A stretch of 64,000 nucleotides of DNA from Aphelocoma coerulescens. Lineage: Eukaryota; Chordata; Aves; Passeriformes; Corvidae. The notes beneath the pieces are model-generated. The model did no database searches. It saw only the letters and a list, made by a program, of their open reading frames with translations, and was not told the DNA's origin. Where the stretch lies: assembly GCF_041296385.1 (NCBI RefSeq), contig NC_091023.1, positions 19,992,924-20,056,923 on the forward strand, read 5' to 3'. This document shows, one piece after another, positions 1 through 13,090 of the stretch (positions within the stretch are counted from its first letter, which is position 1; each line of letters starts with the position of its first letter). The position numbers were made by a program, and so were the translations under genes.

Positions 1-1327
1 GGCATATGTGTCCAGTAGTGTGGGTCACTGGCATAGCTGGAGGAGAAATGTGATGTTTCACATGCACAGCAAGCTGAGGGTTTGTCCACATAAGACTACA
101 CACATGTAATCTGAATTAACATCAGCAAGTTAAGGGATCTGATGCACAAACTTCTCGGGGAATATGGCTGACTGTTGCTGTAAAATGCCAGACTCAGAGA
201 TCAGAATAATCTCTCTGGCTGGAAAATCCACTGATCCATAGCAATAGCTCTGTTCTGTATGTGCACGGCAGACAGAGAGCAAGAAAAGGTTTTCATTCTA
301 CTGCAGAAGAATATATTAATGGTCTTGTCTCCCCACAAATTTTCACAAAATTAGATAGTTAGATTGTGTCAAATCTTGGCTCATCACCAAGACTACTTAC
401 CATAAAATTTCCGACATCGGAAGAGGGACACCTGTATTAAAGTGAAATTTGAAGAGTCTCTAATATATAAATTTGTGAGATGGAGTCCTTATCCATAGCA
501 ATCATGTTGTCAGCAATGCTGTTTGTTTGAATTAATGCTGCAGATTGGATCTGGTCGTTGATGCTGATCTCAACTTATATGTAGGACATAAACTGAATAC
601 ATTACATTTTCTAACGCGCCTGGCCAGAATGCTCTGATGCAAACACCAAAGCTGAAGTAAATGGGAGCAAGCAGTTCTCAGCCTGAGGTGCCAGGCCATT
701 GGAAATTCCAGGTTCCTAAATGTAAATGTAGTATAGATATCCAAGCTGAAAGGTGTCTCAAAAATACAGCCAAAGATTTATATTATTCTGACAACACACT
801 GGAATCAGCTGACACTGAGCCAAACCCAGCAGAGGAGTCTTTTGATGTATTTCAAGAGACATGTTAAGTTCAGTGTCCTGAAACTGCATCTGTCACCACC
901 ATCCTCTCAGGAAAAAAACCTAAGAAGGCTGGTTTTTTGTTTTTTAATCGTTAACTTTGCACTGCTGTGCCTTCCTTCCTCTCTAAGCTTCCCTTTTGTG
1001 TAGATGAAACCTAGTGATGCTGTGTTTGCCTATAGGCGTCCTTTTTCCTGTGAACACAGAAAACCCTGAAGAACAAATAAACTGTTTAAGTTGCTGATCC
1101 TGCATGTTTGCAAATTCATTGGGAGATTTGGCTCACATGTAAGGACACAAGGATCCGGCTCCTAGGGAATAAACGTCAAAGAACATGAAAAGAAAAGCCT
1201 TGGTAGGCACTGGGACTATAAGAACAAAGAGTGCTTCCAAACTGCAGTAGTAAAAACCACTGGGAAATGTGGGATAGTCTGACAGAAGCAGTTAAGAATG
1301 ATGGTTCTGAGTCAGGCACTGAATTGG

Positions 1328-1378
1328 AAAAAAAGAAAAAAAGAAAAAAGAAAAATGAAAAATGAAAAAAGAAAAAGG
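1328..1378. repeat. A-rich (GAAAA)n-like low-complexity tract
   Basis: About 50 bases of almost pure purine, built from runs of four to seven A separated by single G (and two T). It is a simple-sequence tract with no sign of an attached SINE or LINE body. Confidence 0.8.
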
Positions 1379-2405
1379 CTTGATCCAAGTGAATTAAAGC
1401 CACTTATATTCCTGGAAATGAATTATTTCCTCTTTATCAAAAAAGGAAAAAAGACAAAGAGGTTACGAATGTAATTATATGTTGCAGAAAGAATTATATG
1501 ACAATCTCTGTCTCCCAGGTTTACGTTCAGGGTGCAGACCAAAACTCTGATATGCTGCCTGACTTCTGCAGTGTCTCAGCAGCGTTGCCTGTGCTGCCTA
1601 TTTACTTTTCAGCACTTCCTCTCAGAGGCTTTCTTGTAGCCCATGTCCTCTGCAGGCTTTCAGAGGAAGCTCTGGGTATTATTCTGTGTCCAGAATAAAC
1701 AGAAAGCACAGCACCGTCTTCTGTGCATAATCCCTCTCCTTCCCCTGTGAATTTACAAATACTGTAGGAAAACAGAATGATCACAGAAACAGCTGTGTTA
1801 GAAGATCCCTCAATGCTGAGGACTTGGTTCCCTGCTTTGTCAGGGAGTTCAGGCATATCTGTGACATCATTTACTGTTTACCTTGCCGAGGCTCCAAGGA
1901 AGTGCCAAAGCCTGTGAACCACCTCCTCCCTTTCCCATCTTGAGGTATTTTCATTCCATCCATCTCTGCCTGGACACAGAGTGCCTCAACAGTGTGGCAG
2001 GGGATGTTTTCAATGCACACTGATGTTTTGCCCAGTCATATGTCGGGAGGGAGCGTCCTCCCACTGGTATGAACAGTAGGACCATGAAGGAAGATGAACA
2101 GTAACTGCATTATGTCCTCCAGAAGGCAGATGGAAGTGAGAGGGAATATGGTTTTGTGAGCTGTGTTTCAGGGCCTTGCTCATCAGTTGCACAACATTGC
2201 TGCATTTGTTTCCCAGTGTTTTCAAACGGAATTAAATCAAGGTTGTAAACCAGAAAACTGTATTCATATGCTGTGTAGATTGATGATAGACATAGCATGA
2301 AATGCTAAAAACTAGATCAGCTGCAATTAGTCTTTAAAGAACCTAATCACCAATATGAATTTGACTACCAAGATTTCAAATGGCTAACTTCCTTCTGTCC
2401 TATAT

Positions 2406-2466
2406 GTTCACTGTTTTTTTGTGTTGTGTGGTTTGTTTTTTTGTTTGTGGTTTTGTTTTGTTTTTT
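2406..2466. repeat. T/G-rich low-complexity tract
   Basis: About 60 bases composed almost only of T and G, with T runs of four to eight. No LINE 3' end precedes it, so it is best called low-complexity sequence. Confidence 0.65.
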
Positions 2467-5400
2467 ATGGGTGGAAAGTGTTTGGAAATAAATATACTAA
2501 GATTCAGTTATTCCTAAAACTTTATCATTTAATAACAAAAACCGTTTGCTTATGAATGCATTGAGGTTGCTGCACTGGGCGTATCCAGATTCTGCCAATC
2601 ATCAGAGAGGGTCTCTGTCATTCTTAATTGGCTGAAGGGTAGAAAAGGAGAGGGGCAATTTCCTACAGACTTTCTTCTGCTCTCCTGGTATGATGCCTTG
2701 AAGTAGATGATGCTGCTATATCACAGAGACCACCAGTTTAAATTAACTAGGATATAATTAAGATTATAAAAACAACCCCAAAAGTTTTATGGGGTTGCAA
2801 AGATCATTCTCTCATTATCCCAAAGAAAGTTTATTTCTTGCTAGTTCCCTTGAGAGAAGAGTTAAAAATTGCCCTTTTATGGGAAGACAACTGCCCAATA
2901 GATCACCAGGAAAAGCAATCTGAGCATGGGCAGGGCTGGCTGGAGCCCAGACAGTGGGACTGGGACTGGAGAGCCCCTGAGACAAAACTGTGCAGCAGAA
3001 GCTGCTGCAGAGCTTCCCTGGCAGGTGCCACTTGAAGATGCCTGTGACAGCCTGGCCTGTGGGAGTCCAAGATGATGCAAAGTGAATGGGAATGAGAGAA
3101 AAAAAAGGCAGTGGAACAGTGGGAAAAGGAAATGTTCTTGACTTTGTGTGCTGAAAAGATCAAACCCCATTGCACTGGTGCAGGGTTTTGAAGGATGTTT
3201 TTTGTCTTAGGCCCTGACTATGCCCAAGCCAATTTAAGTCACCAGTTTGATACACAGTGATGCAAATAGGCACCAACCCCTTGCTTCCCTCCTCACACAG
3301 ACACACATTTCTGCTGGATTCTTGCTTTTTAGCACAGTGGTGAACCAACAGTGCTAAAGCACCACCTGTTTTGCTGTGTCAAGGGAACCAGCTATCACTG
3401 CAGCCACGTCACTAAATCACATTACAACCCTTGGTCTAATGACATTTGTATAGATCTCCAGCTCTCTACTGTTTGTCACTAATCAGGGTAGTCTGAAGAT
3501 AATCATGCAGGGACATTATCCCATTTCTACCTTATCTACTCATTTCTGCAGTGCACACACAAGCCAGCATGGCCTGACTTCTCCAATTCCTCTTGCTATA
3601 TTTGTCTTCCTTTTAGCAGAAATAATTGAGGGATCAATGAGGTTACTGTGCCAGGTCTATTGCTCAACTCTCCACTTCCCTGTTGCGGTGGGATCTTGCA
3701 GGAAACTTGAAGAAATCCAAACAATAGCCAAACCTCTTCTCATGCTTGCTCTGAGAAGCCAACCCTGCCTGTGTAATAGACACTGTTGAACATGATTTAG
3801 CCTTAAAAGTTTAAATATCTTTTTGTTACATCCCAATTGAGACAATGTTAGGGTTCACATTAGCACTACTGAGTGCTCATTTGATCTTTCTGGTTTTTAA
3901 CATTGCAAAAAGATTAGATAAATTTTCTTCCCTGTTACAGTTGCTTGCAACTGCAATGAATTTCATGAAATGAATGGAATTATTTAGGATTTTAATCAAT
4001 GGAGCTGCAGAATTTAGCCAACCACCTTAAAACCATTGTATTTATTTCTAAGATTCAAAATGTTATATTAATAATTCAAACAATTGTAGGGAATATCCTG
4101 TTGTATTGACCTTGAAAATGTTGTTAAACATAGTAAATACAAAACATTTGCTTGCTAAAATGAAAAAATGAAATGCTCAGTCACTTGGAGCTTCACATGG
4201 AAATCATCAGGAAAACAGCTCCTGTTCTAAATGGAGCTGTCAAACTGACAGGTTGCAATAGAAACCTATTCCCAGCTATTCAGTAGTAACAAAAGATCAA
4301 GACGATCCAGTTTCATCAGGCCATCAAAGAGGGAGACTTGAATTTGTTGAATTCAAATCAGTTTTCTCTGTTTGCTTACTTAGGCTGGTCCTAACTGCAG
4401 GATTGTAAGAAATTAATAATAAACTGAGCTGTTACTCATTCCAAGAACATCAAATAGCTGTCAATTATAAGGTGGCAGAGACTTGAATAAAAATGAAACT
4501 GCCTTTTTTGAGAAATACTTTGGGTTGATCACAGCCACTTTGACGTAAGATTCTCTGCATGTGCAATTAGCAACTCATTCTGGCAGTTTCCTTATGGGAA
4601 TTTTTCCAGGAGTATTTGATGCAAATGTTTCTGAGAATCAGCTGTGGATGCACTATGAGGATAATTTAGAAATCTTTTCTGGAAAAGACACCTCTGTGGC
4701 TGCTGTAGTTTAAACAAGAATGTACAGCTTTATTGATTCCTGACCCTTTGTCCCTGTCCAGCGTTCAGCTCCACCACTCTAATCCAGCCTTTTCTTCTCT
4801 GGAGTAATGGAAACCTCGGGTTTTTTCCACTTGCTTGTTAATGTATTTGGCAAGATACTTGGGGCTTCTTTGCAAAGGTGCTACTGCTCTGCTGATTGAC
4901 ATTCAGCATGGGCAGGCAGAGCAGGCCATGGAAAGAAGCAACAAGCCAGGAAGGAACAAAAACCTTCCAATCTTGAGTTCTTATTCCAAGTGTCTTTGAA
5001 TCAGCAGCTCTGGGCCCTTCCCAGCTCTTGAAGGAATGCCAATTCAGAGCAGTGAGTGAATAAGGTGTGTGTGGGGGCGACTGCTTCCCTGTCACTTGTG
5101 AGAAGCTTCATTTTAAAAAGTGCCTCTCCTTTTGCTGCGTTACAGGGGCTTGGATGGCTCTGAGGAGCTGGGAATTGCCCACAGAGGCTTTTTGTTCATG
5201 GCCTGTTGCCCAGTCCAACCCAGCCCAGGCCACGAGTGACCAGTGTTCCCGTGTCAGCCCAGCCTAATGGATGATGTGAGCTGTGCCTCAGTCCAATTTC
5301 AGCAGCAGGAGCATCACAAAAGCCAGCACTGCCCTTGTCCCCAAGTGACTCTCGCAAGCCAGGGCTGTTTTGGGGCAGGGCAGAGCCAAGGCTCTGGGGA

Positions 5401-8260
5401 CCAGCTGCCTCCTGCCTCGCATCCTTCCCTGCGCTCGGAGGGGGAACTCCAGCCTGCGGAGCTGTCAGGCTGATGCTTTCCCCAGCGCTGGAATGACACA
5501 CAATGAAAACAGGCTGGCAACAGGAACAGAAATCAGGAGCATCTTGGGTTAGGAGCACGGATATCTTCTGGTAAAAGATACACAGAAGAGCATGAATGGT
5601 TTCATTCAGAGTTTTGGACCAAAGCCCTCTGTATATGAGGAAAATCATTAGGATGCCATTAGCTCTCATGCGTTAAAATGGAAAATACTTCTTTATTGTA
5701 ATCTCTAATTTTATTTTACAATGTTTTTACTATTTCTTTTTTGCAGTTTGCTTACTTAGACTCTCATACCGGTCATTTTTGCTCTGCTTAAATTTAATTT
5801 CACTCCTTTGCTTGCTCTCTTGTTCTTCCATCTGAAAAGCTTTCATGTTGGGTAACTTGCTCAGCAGCAAGGATAGAAGGAAACAGGTGGGCAGGCAATC
5901 TGAATTCTGATTTTGGCTCTGCCACTGGCTGCTTGGCAAGCTGTTTACACCACTCTGTGCCTTACTTTCCCAGAGAAAGAGATTCATAGTTTAAGAACAG
6001 TTCAAAATCTTTGACAAAAAAGAACCGTGCAACTACTTAGTGCTATTTCCTGAAGGAAAACACATGTAAAATCAGGTATTTTATTCCATGTGCTCCTTAA
6101 AATGTCTATCAGTTAAACCCAGTAAGCCTCTGTTCTTCATTTTCCTTTTCTGAATTAGTTCTAAATGTTGAGTCATCATCATTGATGCCCACATCCAAAC
6201 CACCACAGACATCTTAGCCTTCAAACTGCAAAAAATCCCAAATGTTCTGGATTCTTCAGCCCATTTAACATGTGTGGTATGTACGTAGCAAATCCTAGTA
6301 ACTACTGAGACACAGCTACAGTACAGATCTGCACTGGCACTGCAGAGGATATGGATTGCTCTCTCCTTAAGCTTTAATGTTCTCTCTATTCCCTCCCTCC
6401 CCAGTTTAATTTGGATAAAGTGTTCACCAGCAGGGCACAGTAGGTTGTTAAGGGCACAGTTGTTACATAGCTTTATATTACTTACAGCCCTATAAAAGTG
6501 TTGTAGATAACACCAGAGACAGTGTTGTTCCTCTACCTTGTTCCTCCATGGTGCCATTTCCAGTATCATTGATTCACAATGGAACCCCTTTTCCCTCAGG
6601 AATGGCTGGGGTCAGAGCAACACCATCGATGCTGATGGAGGTAAAGAGCCAGCAGCAGCATTATGCTGAAAAGCTTCCTAAAAACGGCCTCTATCTCCTT
6701 GCTGACCTGGAAACCCAGCTTCTTGTAGCAGATGTCCTCATTCGTGACCATAAAACCCCTTTGGGTACCAAAAGTTTTGTAATTTAAATGGCAAAACTTC
6801 AAAACTACAAGCTTGGGTACCACTGCTGACAGCTTGGTGTAAGCTCAGCCTCAAAGTCCAGGGGAAGATGAAATACATCTGTAATTATTCTGAATTCAGC
6901 ACTTGACTGCAGTGAGTATTTCTTGCTGCACAGCAACCGAGGGTCAGCTTGGATTCCAAAAGTGAATTTGCCGTTTTTATTGTAATGCAACTGCAACACA
7001 CAGAGTTAAATTCTTGTTTCATTTTACTGATCTTCACTGAAGCATTTTCCAGTGGCACCTGGGAGCTTGGTGTTCTGCAGCCTGCAGGAAGCTGCCAGGA
7101 GCTGTGCTCAAGGGGACTGTGTTGAGGTTATGTGCAGCAGGGCTTCAGATGTGAATGTGCTTGTGGGTGGCACTGTGTGAATACACGTACTGAAAAATAT
7201 TACACCTGCGATTTCCTAAGATTGGGTAGCAGTGGAATGTGAGAATCTTTCATTAAAAATGTGAAAAGCAGTTTGGTTTTGTTGTGATTAGAAAGTGGCT
7301 TATATCTGTAAGAATTTCTAAAGGTAATTAATGGACCTGATCATGCTTATTCAGTTGGCTTCCTGTCTTGTTCATGAAAAGGCCAAACAATTTCTGAACA
7401 GACTGAACAAAATAATACTTCTTTAATATTCCTCTCTTCCTAATTCCACACTTTCACTACACGTCAGTTACTGAATGCTTTGTTAAGCTCCTTTCATGAC
7501 TATTCATTTTCTCTTTTGCCTCTACTCATTCCACTTTATACCTGGCACACAATTTTAATGTACATTATGCTCTTCATTTGTTGAGGAAGTAACTGAAAAC
7601 TCACAGAAAGTGATCACATTAGTCCTTGTTTGCTCCCTACTGCACACACGATAAAATTCTGGGGGGTTAGGATGAGGTTTGGTATATGGTAAAGTAAACG
7701 TAATTTCCAAAGCAGGATGTAGAAAATGCCATGCTCAGAATAGGTGGGAGAAGAGCTACTTGGCTGAAAAGGACTGGGAAATTTTTCAAACTGAGAGTTA
7801 AAAAGGGATCTTCGTTGTTTCTGCCCCTCCCATCTGCTGTTCTCTGCAGCTGAAAATGGGGCAGAAAGCCAACATTGTGACATTTGAGCGGACAGCACTT
7901 TATGGAAGTGTCTATTACAATTCCACACCCACACCCATGGTAGAAAGGAGCCTTCTCCCGGGCCAGGGCAAGCAAAGGTGCTGCCAGAGTACAGCTGATG
8001 TGAGGCTTCTTTCCCCGAGTCTGGCATTTGTAGGCAGACTCTTACATTTTTCTGTGTAGGTTTAAAATGCAGATTCCCTTTCCTCTGCTTGCTAACTCCT
8101 CTCCCCCTACAGAAGGAATAAGAGGATTTCTAAAACACTCTGTGGAGTTTCCTCAGCCCTCACGTGCCAGCCTTGCCAGTGGGCTGGGCTGCAGCAGAGA
8201 ACGTGCAGAAGCACCGTGACTGAGATGAGCTTTGCCTTTGCCTCACCGAGTCATCTCAGA

Positions 8261-8310
8261 CATCGGTGAAATACCCTGCAAATTACATCGGTGAAATACC
8301 CTGCAAATTA
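8261..8310. repeat. Exact 25-bp tandem duplication
   Basis: The 25 bases at 8261-8285 are repeated without mismatch at 8286-8310. The match extends by one base on the left and two on the right. Two perfect copies with no further copies suggest a recent slippage or repair duplication in intergenic DNA. Confidence 0.95.
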
Positions 8311-11300
8311 CAGTGAGCACGTGAAGCCCACGACTGATCCCAGTGTCAGGCTGATCTTAGAAGGGAACACTACAGATCAAATGGCTTTTCCAGCCCCTTT
8401 GATTTCTGCCGCTGCTCTTTTACAATGAGCACTTTCAGCAGTTCCACGGGTATCCTTCATCATTTTATCTGAAAGAAATATTAATATATTCAGAAATACA
8501 TGCATATATATAGGCTGCACGTAACACATCTATCCATATATGCCCACTCCCCTTTCTTCTATTTAAATAGTGTTCAGTGATTGCTCAGTTCTCTTGAAAG
8601 GATGAGTCACCTGTAGCTGCACAATGATCCAACCGTGTAGCTTGATCAGTTATTTTACTGGACCTTAACAAGTAAATACACTGGCATCCACTGTCATTAT
8701 TTTGGTTTGTACTTATATTATTTTTCCTTAATTTTTATTTGAATTAAATATTAGAGAATTAGCATGAGGATAGAAGAGGATCTGCTGTATTGGCAGCCAT
8801 AGAAATTGAGGTTCCCTGTTTCTTGGTAGCACGGGGACACACAGCAAGGACATTTCTCTCCACCTGCCCATTAAACAGCAATCCATGGACCAGAGCTGGT
8901 GGTGAGCAGCCAGTGCAGGTGCCTTACACATTCCTTCTGGGAATTCTAGAGAGACATGGACACAATGTGAACTGAACTTCCACCTCAGACGCTTTTCATG
9001 TGGAGCATCACCTGGTGTGCAGAGAGATCACCACTCCCTGGTGCTGTGAAAGGCCACCCTACATCAGCAGAGCCACTGACAGAGTGACAGGAGAGGATCT
9101 ATCACACTCCAGCTGTGCCCTGAACAAGCAGAGGGGTCTGGAAGAAAGGAAGGAGTGAATGTTAGACTCCAGTGAGAATAAAACCAGGAGATTGAAGGTA
9201 AAGCAGTCATATTTGCTGTCATATTTAGGAATGAACTGAGGAAGGCATATATGAAGGGGGATATGTTTTCCATCATGTATATATAGAATACAAAGATAAT
9301 ATGTGTAATCTTGCTTAACAGAGTAATTAAATCAGTAAATTAAGTGAGCTTTTAAGTCTCGTGCTCTCCATAAGGCTTGAATAAAATGAAGTGAGATTGC
9401 TCACTTATTAATAAGGGGTTAAGTGCCATTTTAGTTCCTAGATCTGGAAAAAAAGATGCAAAGTGAGGGAGAAGAGATGTAGATTAGCACATCTCACCTG
9501 AAGAGCTGCAGACTGCAGTGGCAGAAGACCTGTCAGACATTAACAAAGAATGAAGACAAAGCAAAAAGCAATGGTCCAGCTGTGGGGTGGCCTGATTTAA
9601 CCAGTGACACAAACAACCCTGAAAGGAAACCAGCCTTGTCACTGTAGAGGTGTCAAGGAAGTGGATTGCTCCTTCGATAAATTAATTCTGAAGTCTGAAT
9701 GAGCAATTTATTTTTCTTTTGTTTTCCTGAAGTCAGTCGAAGGGGTTGTGTGATTCAGTCACACCAGTGCAGGGGATTCCCTCTGGATCTATGTCTCTTA
9801 GCTATGGGTTGGGAATTTTTTTTTTCCTTTGTCTTGTCTCCTGAGCAAACATGACTCCTTCATGTGTATCCTGAAGTGTTTTAGGAAGCAATTAGATAAT
9901 GGGCTAATGAAATGTGGGGGCTTTCTGGTAGCCCTGGAAAGTACCAGGCTGACAGTGAACCCTGCCTTTCTCTGGAACCAAGAAAAGACATGCAGAGACT
10001 CTGGTGGTATTTTTAGTCATTTAGATTATATGTGTCCCTGTCCATCTTTGTGCCTTTTGGCCTCAGCCCTGCCAAGACTGGGAAGTTTTTTAGAAAATGT
10101 CTCATTGCTTCCTCATACCCGTTCACTGTTCTATCACAGTGTTTCACAAATTTCCATCCAAAGGGTGTTTAGGGTGCTGCTGGAGCTGTCCTGGCTGAGG
10201 TTTTCAGTTACAGCTGAATCAGCACAATCTCCAAACAGGTTCCCTTCCTCTGCCTTCCCTTTGGAGGTGTTTCAGACTCACCGGGCAGGAATCCAAGCAC
10301 CGTAGGCCTCCAGTAGCATTTAATCTATCAGAAACCAAAGTTGCTGCGTTGGCTATAGTAGCTCATAACTCAAAGGGAACACGTTAGAGAAACTGATCTG
10401 GGTATTGATTTTAAAAACTAATCTGGCACTGTGCCCCAAGATTTCTCTTTCACTGCAGAACAAATTGATTCCTTATATAAATTCTAAAATAATACAAAGC
10501 ATATTGCAGAACTGGCATAAGAATGGCTCCATTAGGGGTAACTCTGCTTTTGCAGAGTGGGGTTTGGCATGTGAAACCAGCGATCAGAAGCAGAACTGGT
10601 GGTAAAACACTGCCAGCAGGAGAACTGGGGATTTCTATTTCATTAGGAATTTGTAACATCATCTAATAAATGACTAAACTGACTACACAGTGGGTGAGAT
10701 GAGTTTTATAAGGAGGGGCAGTTTATGTTATCCATATCGGTTGGTCCAGGACAAGATATTCCTGTTTGCCTTGGACCACCACAGCAATAGCAATGCCACC
10801 CCTGCAGGATGAGTTCCCCTGTGGAGAATCTTGTCCTGTGTGCTTCATTTTCACAGCCTGCAACTGAAATCTTCCCAATGAGTCATAAGGATAAATTATG
10901 TAATTTTAAATGTTTTAATTAGCACTGGAAGGACAAAACCTGATAATTGAATAATATGTAACTACCCAAATACCATCTGAACTTTTCTAGGGCTTTCCTT
11001 GCTGCCTGTTATTTTCCAGAGTTGTTTGAAAACAGATGAGAAATGGTGTGCTCATTCTGAGATGGTATCTTGTCAGTAATCACTGTTCAGGGTTCTGAAG
11101 ATTGTACTAGGAAAAATGTAAGAGAACAAGCATATTTTAAAGGAGAACTATCCTTGTGCCAGTTTCTCCCCTTTATAAAAATTTAAGTTACTTATATGGC
11201 GATACAGTGACTCTGAGGCAAGTGTATTTTCCTCAAGTGTGGTCCAACAAAATCAAACCCACCCCTTGTTGATTTCTGCTGTGTGATCACTCATTAAATG

Positions 11301-12173
11301 CAAAGTAAACACATTGCTGAATGACATCTGTCCTTTGGATAAACAGAAGACAGATGTATTGCAGTGCAGGGAAGCACAACACAGACTTTGCAACCAGGAC
11401 AGAGCCATTAAAATAATTGGCTTGAATCAGTTAGGGGATGTGCACTTTTTTAAAGACTGATTTAGGGTAAGCAATGAGCTGTTTCATTACAGTGTGGATT
11501 GTATGTTCCAGCATGTGCTGTCATTATTACTGAGCCGTTTATCAGTAACATGCTAGTAGCTCAAAGATTGCTTTACTCACAGAAGTTATGATACTCATGT
11601 AAAATATTTTGCAAAAATTTGACAGTGTGTGTTGCTGAGGGTGTGTCAGACCCGTGCTGAGAAGATGGATGACGCTAGAGTCCCATGGTTGGTGCTGGAG
11701 GGCTGAGCAGGGCTGCCTTAGGCTGACTGTGCTGAGGCTCTGACTTCTGCAGAGGTGTCCCTGTGGCATCAGGGTCAGTGGAGCAGGAGAAACTCCGAGG
11801 TGTGGCCAGAGCACCCCACAAATCACCTATCCCATATGTTCCCAGGTCACTTCTTGGCTGTGGTTGTAGTTTGGCAATTTGATTGCAATAGGAATGGCCA
11901 GACAGATCCTCAACACAACTGACAAACCCCTGGCAGTCAGCCTCCTGTGGTCCCTCTGCTTTCCACATGCTGTTGTAAGGAGGGCTGCACCATTATGGGA
12001 TGTGGGATTGCAGCTTTGTGAGGAATACACAGGATTTGAGTACCCATACAACACGTCACTTTTTCTCCCCCCACATTACTGATCTGCAAAGTTCAGTGGA
12101 GTCAGTTCTCACTACTAACCAAAGAGAAGCACCACACCCTGCTGCATGCTGAGGGGGATATAGGACTTTAATT

Positions 12174-12575
12174 GATCACAGAATCAGTTAGGTTTGGAAA
12201 GACCTCAGAGATCATCAAGTCCAACCTGTGACTGAACACCACCGGGTCAACCAGACCATGGCACCGAGTGCCGCTTCTAGTCTTTCCTTAAACACCTCCA
12301 GGGATAGTGACTCCACGACCTCGCTGGGCAATCCATTCCAATCCCTTTCTTTGAAGAAATTCCTTCTAATGTCCAACCTAAACATCCCGTGGCTTGAGAC
12401 TGTGTACTCTCATCCGACCGCCGGTTCCCTGGGAGCAGAGCCTGACCCCACCCAGCTGCACCCTCCTGTCAGGGAGTTGCAGAGAGCGATAAGGTCCCCC
12501 CTGAGCCTACTTTTCCCCAGGCTGAGCCCCCCCAGCTCCCTCCCCAGGCCGCTCCAGCGGAGCATCAGCCATGGA
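12174..12575 (-). mobile_element. CR1 LINE, 5'-truncated 3' portion
   Basis: Read on the + strand the segment starts with the complement of a CR1 3' end: an imperfect copy of the ATTCTRTG-type terminal octamer, then the block about a fresh rounded match to 'ggaaagacctcagagatcat' and 'aagtccaacctgtgac'. It continues with the familiar avian block around 12476-12530 ('ttgcagagagcgataagg', 'gctgagccccccc'). The element therefore lies on the - strand and is truncated at its 5' side near 12,575. CR1 is the main non-LTR retroposon of birds. It is clearly diverged, and an open frame crossing it (12228-12767 +) is not a gene. Confidence 0.88.
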
Positions 12576-12689
12576 ATACTGGGGGCAGCAGAGGGGCCCC
12601 CTGCCCTGTGGATGCTCGGGAAGTCAAAGGCTTCATGGAAGGCAGTGTTCCCCTTGGCTCCACGGGGTCCCCACATCCCACCTCCACAA

Positions 12690-12940
12690 CCCCATTCTCA
12701 CCCTTCGTCCCCACAGGTCCCCATCACCCATGTCCCGCTCCCTGGACCCCCATCTCCGTGTCACTGATGCCCCCCAGTGTCCCCACCCCCAAGTCCCCAT
12801 CCCCAGGGATCCTAACTTCAGGTGAAATCTCTGGGTCCCCACATCCTTTGGGTCCCCATGCCCTGGGGTCCCACCACCACCCAGGGCTGTCACGCAGAGG
12901 CCCGCCCTGCCCGTGTCCCCCGTGTCCCCCGTGTCCCCCG
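12690..12940. repeat. C-rich degenerate minisatellite next to the CpG island
   Basis: The + strand is strongly C-rich and repeatedly uses a GTCCCCA(T/C) motif at irregular spacing. It ends in three exact 9-bp units (CGTGTCCCC) at 12912-12938. The - strand is correspondingly G-rich, with five runs of at least four G at 12770-12804 and short loops. The array sits between the CR1 remnant and the CpG island. I see no gene in it. Confidence 0.7.
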
Positions 12941-13021
12941 CGCCGCTCCCGTCTCTCACGGTTGTCACACGCGGGGCGACAGAAGCGCCGCCCGCAGCGG
13001 GGCGTGGCCCTGTGAGCGCTC

Positions 13022-13029
13022 TGACGTCA
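13022..13029 (+). promoter_or_regulatory. Perfect CRE palindrome TGACGTCA
   Basis: This is the consensus CREB/ATF site, 54 bases upstream of a GC box and inside the CpG island. Its place beside the presumed transcription start makes it a plausible functional element. Activity is inferred. Confidence 0.6.
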
Positions 13030-13039
13030 CGCGGCGCTG

Positions 13040-13049
13040 CCATGGCAAC
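13040..13049 (+). promoter_or_regulatory. RFX-type X-box half site CCATGGCAAC
   Basis: It matches the right half of the RFX X-box and lies 11 bases downstream of the CRE. A CRE with an adjacent X-box is a common promoter pairing. Only one half of the X-box is a good match. Confidence 0.4.
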
Positions 13050-13075
13050 GGCCCGTCACGTTGGCCGGTCCATGC

Positions 13076-13090
13076 GGGCGGGGCGGAGCC
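13076..13090 (+). promoter_or_regulatory. GC box (SP/KLF type)
   Basis: Overlapping GGGCGGGGC and GGGCGGAGC cores sit upstream of the YY1-like ATG-containing motif. TATA-less CpG-island promoters typically use such sites. Confidence 0.5.

Larger units (their letters stand above)
1..12173. other. Intergenic region upstream of GNB4
   Basis: I recognise no exon of any known protein here on either strand. Open frames of 130-160 codons exist (for example 5196-5669 -, 6081-6569 -, 9829-10305 +), but none has a recognisable domain, codon bias or splice context, so they are treated as chance. Local structure consists of an A-rich purine tract near 1328-1378, a T/G-rich tract near 2406-2466 and an exact 25-bp tandem duplication at 8261-8310. 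In human the gene on this side of GNB4 is ACTL6A, from memory. Its exons are not visible here and would be expected further left. Confidence 0.7.

Noticed and set aside
5196..5669. 157-codon - strand frame
   Set aside because: Locally GC-richer DNA, no domain, no exon-like splice sites.
6081..6569. 162-codon - strand frame
   Set aside because: Cys- and His-scattered sequence with no ordered motif and no homologue I recognise.
9829..10305. 158-codon + strand frame in the intergenic region
   Set aside because: No recognisable domain, no splice or promoter context. Length is possible by chance in 64 kb times six frames.
12228..12767. 179-codon + strand frame
   Set aside because: It runs through the CR1 remnant on the antisense side of the element and into the C-rich array. 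It is not a gene.
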